This document shows positions 43,083 through 51,664 of a stretch of DNA of 64,000 nucleotides, piece by piece. Location of the stretch: positions 52,179,507 to 52,243,506 of the forward strand of contig NC_135505.1 of the NCBI RefSeq assembly GCF_052857255.1, given 5' to 3'. The stretch comes from Amblyomma americanum. Taxonomy: Eukaryota; Arthropoda; Arachnida; Ixodida; Ixodidae. How positions within the stretch are numbered: position 1 is the stretch's first letter; every line of letters starts with the position of its first letter. Position numbers and translations under genes: made by a program. The notes under the pieces are model-generated. The model did no database searches. It was not told the DNA's origin and saw nothing but the letters and a program-made list of their open reading frames with translations.

Positions 43083-43920
43083 GTCACTAGTCGTCTGTGC
43101 ATTCTACTTTGAGTGAATGTGGAGAGATGGACGCCCAACCTCGGACAGCGTGTAAACATAAAATTCTCTGTGAATCTTGGCAAGGCTGCCACACAGACGT
43201 ATGTGCTCCTTCAGGACGCTTACGGCAACAAGCCATTATCGCGAGCGCGAGTTTTCGAGCGGCACAAAACGTTCGTTTCGGGGAGAACATCGGTGGAAGA
43301 CGACCCTAGGCAGGGGCGCCCTTAACCCTCTCGGAATGAAAACAACGTGTCTCGGATCACGAAAATCGTACAGTCAGACCGCATCGTTAGAGTCCGCATG
43401 CTGTCAGATGCTCTCGACCTTAGTTTGACAACAAGTCATCAAATTTTTCGTGACAACATGGGGAAACAAAAGCTGAGTGCCAGTCTGGTGCCACACTCCC
43501 TCACACAGGACCAGAAGAACACGCGGACATGAGTGAGTGCTAGTTAGCTCTATGAGGCAGAGAAGGATGCTGTATTCGCCGACAGCATCATTGCTGAAGA
43601 AGAAACATGGTGTTTTCAATACGATCCTGAAACAAAGAGGCAGAGAGCCGAATGGCGGTCCACAAGCTCTCCGGCGTCGAGAAAGTTGCGGCCACAGAAG
43701 ACCGAATCAAAGACGATGTTGATAGATTTTTTTGGATGCCAGAGGTGTCATACACAACGATTTCGTCCCACAAGGGCAGACGATGAATCAGGAGTTTTAT
43801 ATCCGCGTGCTGCAACATTTGCCTGATGCACTGCGACGCCGTCGCCCTGACTTGAGGGCATCTGTACGATGAAGCCTTCTCCACGATAACGCATGTCCGC
43901 GCACTGCTGTCAGCGTGACA
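43083..43920 (+). pseudogene. mariner-type transposase, decayed and 3'-truncated
   Basis: The N-terminal helix-turn-helix region reads 'QRVNIKFSVNLGKAATQTYV', 'ALSRARVFE'-like text and 'SVEDDPRQGRP' (Tc1/mariner family, mariner branch). After a stop come 'VSRITKIVQSDRIVRVRMLS' and 'LVPHSLTQDQK'. The catalytic part has 'ETWCFQYDPETKRQRAEWRS', where the expected GDETW has become EEETW, so the first catalytic Asp is lost. A 'LDVLICFF'-type second block is decayed. Similarity fades at about 43920, before the third catalytic residue region ends, where Penelope-type DNA begins. No terminal inverted repeats are identified. Confidence 0.9.
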
Positions 43921-43924
43921 ATAT

Positions 43925-44560
43925 TTCTCTTTCCATATCTACAGCGCTAAAGACGGGACAGAAGAAACACACACAGCACACAACAGAGCGCTGACTGACA
44001 ACTGATATTTAATGGACGGCCAGCAAGCACTTACACTTGCTGGCTACCACAGCAGAACGAAAACACAAAAAACATGCCCGGAAGCAACTAGTGTTGGCGT
44101 AAATCTGGCACGTGTCAAATATCGCATTGTGTCCAGCATGTGCACGAACGTAATTAGCAGAAATGTTTAACCATGTGGGTGTCCAATAAGGTACGGTGAA
44201 AAGTTTTTTACCTGTCAATAAGGGGTCATGTATTCTCTGCCCATGTCCTGTTTGAAAAGGTACGTTGGACAGACGGGGCGCTTTCTCAAGAAAAAGTTAA
44301 CAGAGCATTATGACAATGTCGCACGTGTGGCCAATTCAGGCCACGTAGCCATACATTGTAGGGACTGCAAAACGGATGAAATGGAAGAAAGTGATAATGA
44401 AACCTGTGAACCGCTGTACAGAGAATGCAGCGTGAGAGGAAAACAGCGTGACGCTCTGAATAGAAATAATGGTGGCACATATGATTGCAAGATTGCAGGA
44501 TGTTTGTATAAGCGCGCCTTCAAAAGCATTGTCACGGAAATAAATGGAGTACCTTGATTG
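43925..44560 (+). mobile_element. Penelope-like 3' fragment with GIY-YIG domain
   Basis: Starts with terminal-repeat-like DNA containing 'AGCGCTAAAGACGGGACAG' and 'CAGAGCGCTGACTGACAACT'. A frame then opens at about 44228. Confidence 0.8.
44228..44557 (+). pseudogene. PLE GIY-YIG endonuclease domain
   Basis: 109 open codons. 'MYSLPMSCLKRYVGQTGRFL' corresponds to the GIY...YIG module (here YSL...YVG) with the catalytic Arg-containing 'QTGRFLKKKLTEHYDNV', then 'GHVAIHCRDCKTD' with the Cys/His pattern typical of Penelope linkers. The nuclease nicks DNA for PLE insertion. The RT that should precede it is missing. After about residue 65 the reading becomes unfamiliar. Confidence 0.82.
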
Positions 44561-44639
44561 TGGGAATTTACACGTGCCACCTTTCCGCCGGCATTAGTTG
44601 CATCTGTGCATGTTTACCAGCTATGTGGAAGACGTAGTG

Positions 44640-45150
44640 AACTAGTATAAGCTGGTCAACTCTCAAATGTCCGAGGCCGCTAAGATCGGGCACATTATGA
44701 AAGGTATCGACGAGGACGCCTTTCAAATGCTTCTTGCCATGCAGCCGGACACCGCTGCCTCTGTCATAAATTTGTACCAAAGCAACGAGGAGCTCTGCAA
44801 AAAACGTGTCCTCTCCCGTCGCCTCATACAACAGGCCGAAATACTGTCCGCTGTCGCAGTGGTTGCCGGAGAGCCCGAGTTCATGCAGGAGGTAAAACGG
44901 TTCATCCGTGAAGAAGTCGCCCGTCAACTCGCGCTCGTGCATGGGCTCCAGCTCTGTCACTAGCACATCCTCCGGCCTTTCAGCGGATCATCCAGGCACA
45001 GGTCGCGGACGCCGTGCAGATCGCGGACGCAGAGCCACGTGCACCCGTCTCTCAGAAGGAACCGCTTACCCACGCCGCCGGCCTTTCCCGCCCGGCTCCT
45101 CATTCGTCGGGCAATTTCTCCGCCGCCGTCCTTGGCACCGTGACCTATTA
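44640..45150 (+). pseudogene. Ty3/gypsy gag, first part (element 2)
   Basis: The frame at 44667 reads 'AAKIGHIMKGIDEDAFQMLL', 'DELCKKRVLSRR'-like text and 'FIREEVARQLALVHGLQL', wording common to gag of arthropod Ty3/gypsy elements. It stops at 44963, then continues in shifted frames as a Pro/Arg-rich segment up to the LINE insertion. The rest of gag resumes at 49590. Confidence 0.82.
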
Positions 45151-45590
45151 GGTTCAATTCAATTCAATTCATTTTATTTTACCAGAAGTTTGGAAAAATA
45201 TCTGGGGCTAAAACCTGTGAAATCACAGCTTGACATGGCCCAGACAACCTCTACAAGACAGCGCCGACATAGTTATTAACAATAGTTTAGAGAAAAAAGG
45301 AAAGATCTAGAATAGCAGATACTATACAATATTAACTTTGAGTAGTATTCAAAACACAAACAAGCTTAGTTTCTAAATATTATTATAAATAACCAAAAGA
45401 ATACATCATACACACATATTTGAATAAAACTGTAGATTTGTACAACCATAACTGAAATCAAGATAGCATACAGGTACGAGAAATGATAGGTCAGTGAAGC
45501 AAACATATATCAGAAACGCGACTACTTATACTTCGGAAAAGGATTCTTGAAGCTGTTTAAATGAAATTATCTTGGCATATTGAGGCTGAT

Positions 45591-45920
45591 TTAGTATTTG
45601 TGGGAGGTTGTGCTGCAATGACTGAAATTTGTATATTGTGCGGAAATGCGGAATATCCATAATTCAGTACAACGAGTAGGTATAACTATTTTTTGAGTGT
45701 AAGGCTTGCAGTCTGTGCCAAATATTCTGCTCAGTTGTTGAGAAGAAGAACGCAAAACACGGAAAACATATATGTTATTAGCTCTGACGATTTTGTATGC
45801 GGGAAATAGCATTTGGGTCGAGTGTAGGAACGAAACATTGGCAATATAGCGAATGGCCTTTTTTTGTAGTGCAAGTATTTTTTGAATGTTTGTTTTTGTT
45901 GTGGTAAGCCAAACAAGGCT
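45591..45920 (-). pseudogene. LINE post-RT C-terminal region
   Basis: Two overlapping frames contain 'QKQTFKKYLHYKKRPFAILP', a decayed form of the 'LQKKAIR' region that follows RT in this group, and 'LQPLLKYPIIRFRNV'-type text. Only weakly readable. Confidence 0.55.
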
Positions 45921-46084
45921 ACAGTAATTTAAATGAGATGGAAATAGAGCGTAATATATTTGCAGCTTTATCTTCGTAGGGAGAAGTGTTCGGCAACGAG
46001 AGAGTGCTACAGTTGTTGTCGAGAGTTTTCTACAGAGGCTATGGACTTGCGAATCCCAGCTAAGATGAGATGAAAAAATAACTC

Positions 46085-46440
46085 CTAGTATCTTATGTTT
46101 GTGTAAAATATCAATTCGTTGTCCAGCATATTTAACAATATGATTAAATTTAAGTGGCTTGTTTCTTGCCCTGAAAATAAGTGCTTTAGTTTTTTTTTTG
46201 CGTTAACATTTCGTTTATTCGACTGTGACCAAATATGGAGTTGTTTAAGTATTTCATTGGTATTGTTAATCAATTCATCTTCAATGTGACTAGAGATGAG
46301 AATGCTGCAGTCATCCGCATAAATGACAAATTTCGCTGTTTGATGAATTTTAACAATATTATTTATGTAAGCATTAAAAAGAAGAGGTCTGAAAACACTG
46401 CCTTGTGGGACAACGCATGTAATAGGCAGAAAGGGTGACC
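46085..46440 (-). pseudogene. LINE RT, catalytic YADD part
   Basis: Minus-strand reading in more than one frame gives a 'CVPQGSVF'-like block 4, then 'AKFVIYADDCSILISS' with YADD at 46310-46321, then 'ELINNTNEILKQLHIWSQSN' (block 6 region) and 'VNAKKKLKHLFSG'. The catalytic pair is intact although the surrounding frame is not. Confidence 0.85.
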
Positions 46441-46473
46441 GTGTAGCGCCTATGCATACTCATTGGCTTCTTC

Positions 46474-46882
46474 CTATAAATTTGATGTTATCAGTTCTAA
46501 AGGCTTCCCTCGTATAACATACGACGATAGTTTGGATAATATTATCTTGTGATCTAAGGAATCAAAAGCCTTCGTGAAATGAATAAAGAGTGCTAACGTG
46601 TAAATATTTTCAATGTTTTCCACAATTGTCTCTTTTATTGTCAATAATGCTGTTTCAGATGATTTGATTTTTCCTGAATCCAAACTGGGCTTCAGCCAAA
46701 ATATTGTGTTTGTCTAAAAACCACGTGATGCGACAGGAGATAAGCTTTTCTAGTCCCTTGGAGAATATGGGTATAATGGATATCGGTCTATAGTTTGATG
46801 TTAAGTTCCTGTCACCACTTTTATATATTACTGTCACTCTAGACTGCTTCATGCCTTCTGGATACACACTGGTTTCGAGCAC
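46474..46882 (-). pseudogene. LINE RT, N-terminal part
   Basis: Frames 46882-46655 and 46683-46474 contain 'GMKQSRVTVIYKSGDRN', 'NYRPISIIPIFSKGLEKLI', 'EAQFGFRKN', then 'ALFIHFTKAFDSLDHKIIL', where the first catalytic Asp (normally D.TKAFD) has become His. One frameshift joins them. Confidence 0.87.
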
Positions 46883-46931
46883 AAGATTTTAGATGTGGAC
46901 AAGTACCGAGACAATAAATTTTAAACATACT

Positions 46932-47321
46932 TCACTGGCACAACTTGCATATGATAACGTCTAACGCAGTGCTATTACTTAGGTTCATATTGGTCATAGA
47001 AGTTTCTGTTTCGCTTGTTGGCTCCAAAAATAGGATTTCTCTAGTGCTATTTATTTGTGAGCGCAGAATCGGAGCGGTGCTGTCCTTTGATACTATGTTA
47101 ACAAAGTATTCGTTAAAGTTGTCTGCTATGGCTTTGCCGGTTATTTCCTTATTTTGGTGGCTTATTTTTTCGGGTGAACGGCAGGTGTTTCCGCGGCTGA
47201 GGACGGTATTGATAATTTTCCAAGTGGTATCTGGGTTTCGGCGAGCAATATCAGAGAACAGATCTTGATAGTAAGTTTTCTTTGCTCGCCTTAGTTCGGC
47301 ATTTAACCTGTTTCTTTTCAT
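46932..47321 (-). pseudogene. LINE ORF2 linker before RT
   Basis: A 129-codon frame: 'MKRNRLNAELRRAKKTYYQD', 'WKIINTVLSRGN', 'EKISHQNKEITGKAIADNFN', 'EYFVNIVSKDS', a clear match in style to the 'N.LR.AK..YY...F' and 'A..FN.YF' segments between endonuclease and RT in this group. Confidence 0.85.
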
Positions 47322-47417
47322 CTTAAATTCTTGTAGTGCAGTAAACAGGCGTGTGCGAAGAAAAACATGTTAAAGCTCATTTTACTTTTCTATCATAGCC
47401 AGATGCGCACGTTTTAT

Positions 47418-48300
47418 CTATGGTTTCCTGGCTTTTATCGAAGGTTTAATAGTTTTAAGAGGAAAGTTCTCCTCATATAGTTGTACAAACGTTGCCATAA
47501 ACTGTGAATACGCATTGGGCGCATTTGATATTCTGAATATTGGTGAGCAATCATATAAACTTATAGCATGTTTAAATGATTCCAAGGCTTGAGTTGTTAC
47601 GCTCTGAAAAGTGATCAACTTCGGAGGAACAGATTTACGTTGCGTGTCTAATTGGTAAAGCATAAAGACCGGACAATGATCGCTTATATCAGAAATAATT
47701 ATTCCGGTATTATTAATTACTAAATTCATATTTGTAATAAGTAAGTCAAGAATCTGCGAGGTAGAAGGCGTTACGCGAGTAGGTGTTTTAATTAAATTTA
47801 TAAAACCAGATGAGTTATTCATAGTGACAAAATTATTTGTAGTAGCATTATTCTCGCTAATGTTAATATTGAAATCCCCTCCACAAACAAACCTGTGGTT
47901 ATTAGTACAAATGTACTCAAGTAGTGACTCAAAAAAAGATAAGAAATTTGTAACATTTCCACTTGGAGGCCTGTACACGACTGACAGCGTTTCATGTTAT
48001 TGTTTGAGGGTTAAGATTTCAATGTCTTCAGTACTCTTTGTAAACTCTGGTACAATTTTGTAGTCAAAACTGACCTAGTGTAAATGGCAACAGCACCTCC
48101 TATCCGATTAAGACGATTAAGAAAGTGAGTGGTGTATTCATTAAGGTGGAGCATCGTAGAACTTTCTCAGTACCAGGTTTCTGTCAACATAATAGTGCTA
48201 AACTGAAAATTAAATTCACTCAAAAAATTCATAATATCCTCATTCTTGTTAACAGCTGATCGGGCATTTATATGAAGGAGAAAATTCTGCAAAGGTTTTC
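47418..48300 (-). pseudogene. LINE endonuclease domain
   Basis: Decayed N-terminal part with 'LLHINARSAVNKNEDIMNFL' and 'TIMLTETWY' (catalytic Glu). An open frame 47978-47418 then has 'MYRPPSGNVTNFLSFFESLL', 'VCGGDFNINIS' (catalytic Asp-x-Asn) and 'ISDISDHCPVFML' (SDH histidine). It is broken only in its first half. Confidence 0.88.
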
Positions 48301-48453
48301 TGAAGTGAATGGACTGTGGAAAAGCGAACTCTTGATATTCCATTTGGTTAAGCCGAGGTAGTGCTGAAAAGTGATTCAGTAGATATTGGCGAGGTCATGT
48401 TCATTCTTTATCTGAATTGGATCTGTGTCGTCCGCCTTTTTAGCAAAAATCTT

Positions 48454-49158
48454 TCAATTCCAGCACCACGCCGACTTCCACTCATTTTCACGTTTGCGCT
48501 TGATAGTCATAGCAAGTAGCTTCTTCAGAGTTGGGCAAAGATGCTCGTTAACATATATTGGCGCGCTTTTTTCGAGCCCTAAGTCCTTGTTTGTGAACCT
48601 TGTTTTTATTCCTTGTCTGAGTACTGCATTAGGTTTTGTGCGAGATTTGACCTGAACAATGATGTTCGTCTTATTGGAATCGCGAGTCGGTACTCGGTGG
48701 CAGCTCTCGATATCAGCAAGTGAAATGGGTTCGCTGATAGCTTCTCCGATTTTCGTAACGAGCTTCGCTACATCTTCATCTTCTTCTTGCACGACACCCT
48801 GTATCTCGATGTTCGCATTACATGAGTATTGCTCTTGACTAACGAGGCATGTCTCATTTTCTTGGACTTTTTGTTCGAGGGTTGCAAGTTTCAGCCGAAG
48901 CATGTCATTCTCTTCTGTTAACTTGTTACTTTTCGCAGCTTCATTCTCCAGTTTCGCCTGCAGTTCCTCAATTGTCTCACTGGCAAAGCTCCGGTCTTTA
49001 GTCATCTTTGTTTGTTCGCTCTTTAGCTCGCGGATTTCATTTCGCAAACTTCTCTCGACCGACTCTTTTGTTGTCTTTATTTCCTGTTTAAGTTCATCTT
49101 TTAGTTTCTGAAGTTCAACGCGCATTTCATCTTTCATCTTCGCCAGCTCCTTTGACAT
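48454..49158 (-). CDS. LINE ORF1: coiled-coil RNA-binding protein
   Basis: 234 uninterrupted codons starting at an ATG in the leader. Residues 1-110 are a long, highly charged coiled coil ('ELAKMKDEMRVELQKLKDEL'). The following region 'YSCNANIEIQGVVQEEDEDV' to 'SCHRVPTRDSNKTNIIVQVK' resembles the RRM/C-terminal part of L1/L2-type ORF1p ('IEI.GV...E', 'RV'). The last residues may be run-on. No 2A motif is present, unlike the LINE at 28.5-33.3 kb. The product would form trimers on element RNA. Confidence 0.8.
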   Translation of the reverse strand: MSKELAKMKDEMRVELQKLKDELKQEIKTTKESVERSLRNEIRELKSEQTKMTKDRSFASETIEELQAKLENEAAKSNKLTEENDMLRLKLATLEQKVQENETCLVSQEQYSCNANIEIQGVVQEEDEDVAKLVTKIGEAISEPISLADIESCHRVPTRDSNKTNIIVQVKSRTKPNAVLRQGIKTRFTNKDLGLEKSAPIYVNEHLCPTLKKLLAMTIKRKRENEWKSAWCWN

Positions 49159-49253
49159 CTTTCAAAGAAAAAGTCAATATAGCGCAATTTGGCAGTGGCG
49201 ACAAAAGGCGTACACAAATTTAGAAACACGGCTTTTGTGCCGTTGGCACTAAC

Positions 49254-49583
49254 CTGCTGAGATACAGAAGAATGTTCAGTGATGATGCTAGCCCAGCGTC
49301 GCCGCTGCCAAGTGACAGCTTCCCGTTGGTGGCGGTTCTTTTATAACCGCTATCGGCCCAAGACATGTTGATGCTCAGATCCCAGGCACAGGGGACGGAC
49401 GCACACGCATTTGCCGCTTGGTCGGCTTGCTGCTTTCCAGGAGTTTGGGGCTACGATGCACTGTTGCCGTTTGGTTGGCTTGCTTCTTCCCAGGAGCGTG
49501 GAGCTACGATGCACTGGACGATTCTGCAGAGATACAGAAGAACGTTCAGTGATGATGCTAGCCCAGAGTCGCCACTGCCAAGT
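49254..49583 (-). repeat. 60-bp direct repeat in the LINE 5' leader
   Basis: 49254-49313 and 49524-49583 match at 56 of 60 positions, 270 bp apart. The second copy coincides with the outer end of the element. This is the same layout as in the LINE at 32.7-33.1 kb, although the sequences are unrelated. Confidence 0.9.
49411..49516 (-). repeat. 53-bp tandem dimer in the LINE 5' leader
   Basis: 49411-49463 and 49464-49516 are adjacent copies, about 46 of 53 positions matching by eye, lying between the two 60-bp repeats. Confidence 0.88.
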
Positions 49584-49589
49584 ATCGCG

Positions 49590-49800
49590 CTCCTGCCTAA
49601 CCACCGTTGCCTAGCATGGCGCCGCTGCCCCTCCCGACGATTGCCCGTGGCGCACTCGCGACAACAGGCCCATTTGTTTTGCCTGTGGCACTGCTGAACA
49701 TGTCGCTCGATACTGCCACACTCAGCCCAATCCGCCTACTGACATCATGACGCTATCTGGGTACGGATCTTACTCGCAGCACTATCGCATGCAGCCTAAT
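49590..49800 (+). pseudogene. Ty3/gypsy gag nucleocapsid (element 2)
   Basis: The frame reads 'WRTRDNRPICFACGTAEHVA' and onward to RYC, a perfect CX2CX4HX4C zinc knuckle (about 49669-49710) with the DNRPICF lead-in typical of arthropod gypsy gag. It is the downstream part of the gag at 44640-45150. Confidence 0.88.
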
Positions 49801-50280
49801 CCGCCACCATCTTCTTTCACAACTGACAGCCAATCTGCAATGACGCGCCGCTCCCCTGCGCCGCCAATAATGCTCATCAGCAATCATCTACCCTCTCTTG
49901 TGACTCTGCTTCGTGGTGAATGCATTGGATACGTAGCATCGGCTGAACTCCTACAAGTCGTCGATGACATCGGCGCCGTTCCTACACCTTCGCTCTATGC
50001 TCTAACACCGGCTCCCCGGTCACACCGCCCACCCTCTGATGTCCTGTATAGTGCTATCGATCGAGACCTTCAATCGACGTGCCGTGACTAGCTGTTCGCC
50101 CTTTAGTGCGAATTTTGTTCGTCTTTTGATGCATGCCAAACTCTACTCGGCCGCGTTTCAGCTGTCACACATACCATCGATACTGACATCCGTCCTCCTC
50201 TGCGCCAGCGACCATATTGCGCGTCAGCTCCGGAGCGCTGCGTCATCATCCAACAAAGTGGAGGACCTGTTAGAGCGCGG
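49800..50280 (+). pseudogene. Gypsy gag-pol junction, protease largely lost
   Basis: Readable fragments of linker ('LVTLLRGECIGYVASAELLQ') and of the RT lead-in ('IDTDIRPPLRQRPYCASAPE') are present in different frames. No DTGA/DSGA protease motif is visible between nucleocapsid and RT, so most of the protease appears deleted. Confidence 0.65.
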
Positions 50281-50490
50281 ATAATACAGCCCTCGAAGTT
50301 CCCGCGGTCTTCCCCGGTCGTGCTCTTTCGAAAGAAAGACGGCTCTATCCGATTTTGCGTGGACTATAGACGGCTGAACATTGTAACCCGGAAAGTCGTC
50401 TATCCTCTGCCACTCATAGATGACGCCCTCGATTGCCTAGAAGGAGCAGAATTTTTTCGCCTCCCGATCTGAGATCTGGATGTTGGCAAA
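50281..50490 (+). pseudogene. Gypsy RT, N-terminal part (element 2)
   Basis: 'IIQPSKFPRSSPVVLFRKKD' and 'GSIRFCVDYRRLNIVTRKVV', then 'PLPLIDDALDCLEGAEFF' and, after a frame change, 'DLRSGCWQ'. These are successive gypsy RT blocks; catalytic DLRSGY is altered. The domain is cut at about 50490 by an insertion. Confidence 0.9.
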
Positions 50491-51312
50491 AAAATGCGTT
50501 GTGGTTTACTCTGGTTAAACAAAGTTGAATTGTGAAAGCTTCATTTCGTCTCCTTCTGATGCTCTCCTAAACTCAAAGCGGTCTCTTCCGCTGTCGGAGT
50601 CAATCCGGGACGTGGCACGACTTCTAGCCGCATCTTTGTTATAACGTTTTTTGGGTCGTGCGGAGTGTTGTTCTGGCGTCTCTTGAGCGCGTTGTCTCTT
50701 CCTCGCTTCGTTCTGTCGTTCCAGATCAGGTGTCGCCAAAGTCGCGTCAACATCGAGAGCATGCGTTGATACTTGTAGATGCACCCAGGTCAAGAGATGT
50801 TGAACGCATTCGCCTTGCTGCACAATATGCACGCCGTTTAGCTGCTCTTCATCCGTTTCTTCCGCACGCCGCAGCTTCTTAGCTGCAGCACATCGGTGCA
50901 GCTTCACCTTATACACATCATCCGACATACCGTGGAGGATTCGCTGGGACGACTGCGACGACCGAGTAGGGGGGCCGCTTTTCCATAGCTGGCATGACGT
51001 CACGTAGAGCAAGCGCCTCCCCCACGGCAGCGGCGCGTGGAGGATTCGCTGGGACGATCGCGACGAGCCGAATTGGGGGGGCGGCGCTTTTTCACAGCTG
51101 GCGTGACGTCAACGTACAGCGAGCGCCCCTCGCGGCAGTGGCGCGCAGCTGCAGCATGGAGGATTCGCTGGGACGATCGCGACGAGCCGAGTTGGGGCCC
51201 CGCTTTCCCACAGCTGGTATGATGTCACACATAGGTGACGCTAAAGGTCAATGGTGGATTCTCCGAGATGACGTCCATGAGCGGAAACCTCGAGCAGTAT
51301 TGCTTTCGCAAT
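50490..51312. mobile_element. Unclassified 0.8-kb insertion in gypsy RT
   Basis: RT block DLRSGCWQ ends at about 50490 and its direct continuation IPMAEAD begins at 51313, so this DNA is an insertion. It holds a 165-codon minus frame (51012-50515) rich in charged residues, with a repeated 'ETPEQ'/'RSRATSR'-like text, and three tandem copies of a ~110-bp unit. No terminal inverted repeat or clear target duplication was found; a GCAA at both edges may be chance. Confidence 0.6.
50931..51240 (+). repeat. Three ~105-119-bp tandem units with CRE-like palindromes
   Basis: Units begin at 50931, 51036 and 51155 with 'GTGGAGGATTCGCTGGGACG' or close variants. Each contains 'AGCTGG..TGACGTCA': TGACGTCA at 50995-51002 and 51104-51111, and the one-base variant TGATGTCA at 51220-51227. 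TGACGTCA is the cAMP-response-element (bZIP) site. Confidence 0.85.
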
Positions 51313-51660
51313 AATACCCATGGCCGAAGCTGACAACGGGAAAACAGCATTCGTCACGCCTGATGAGTTATATGAGTTTAACGTAATGCCATTTGGGCTT
51401 TGCAATGTCCCTGCTACATACGAAAGGATTATGGATGATGTCCTGCGTGGCCTATGCTGGAAGATGCGTCTCTGCTACCTTGACGACTGCGTCGTGTTTT
51501 CGGCTGACTTCTCGACACATCGGACTCATCTGCGCCAAGTGCTGACTTGCCTCACCACCGCAGGGCTGCAAATAAATTTGAAAAAAATGCCATTTCTGTG
51601 CTCGCCAACTGACCATCCTCGGTCACGTCTCTAAATACGGCATCCTTCCGCGTCCCGCGT
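51313..51660 (+). pseudogene. Gypsy RT, YLDD part (element 2)
   Basis: 'FVTPDELYEFNVMPFGLCNV', 'MRLCYLDDCVVFSADFSTH' (catalytic YLDD near 51477) and 'LTTAGLQINLKK', ending in a frameshift before 'TILGHVSKYGILPRP'. Similarity ends at about 51660; RNase H, integrase and the 3' LTR are not found. Confidence 0.9.
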
Positions 51661-51664
51661 AAAT

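Larger units (their letters stand above)
45152..49583 (-). mobile_element. CR1/L2-like LINE inserted in gypsy gag, near full length
   Basis: On the minus strand: repeat-bearing 5' leader (49583 to 49160), ORF1 (49158 to 48454), endonuclease (about 48300 to 47640), linker (47321 to 46932), RT (46882 to 46085) with YADD, post-RT region (to about 45590), and a 3' tail of (TTGAA)n (complement 45153-45171). ORF2 is badly broken. The fact that gypsy gag continues on both sides shows this LINE inserted into the gypsy element. Confidence 0.88.
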
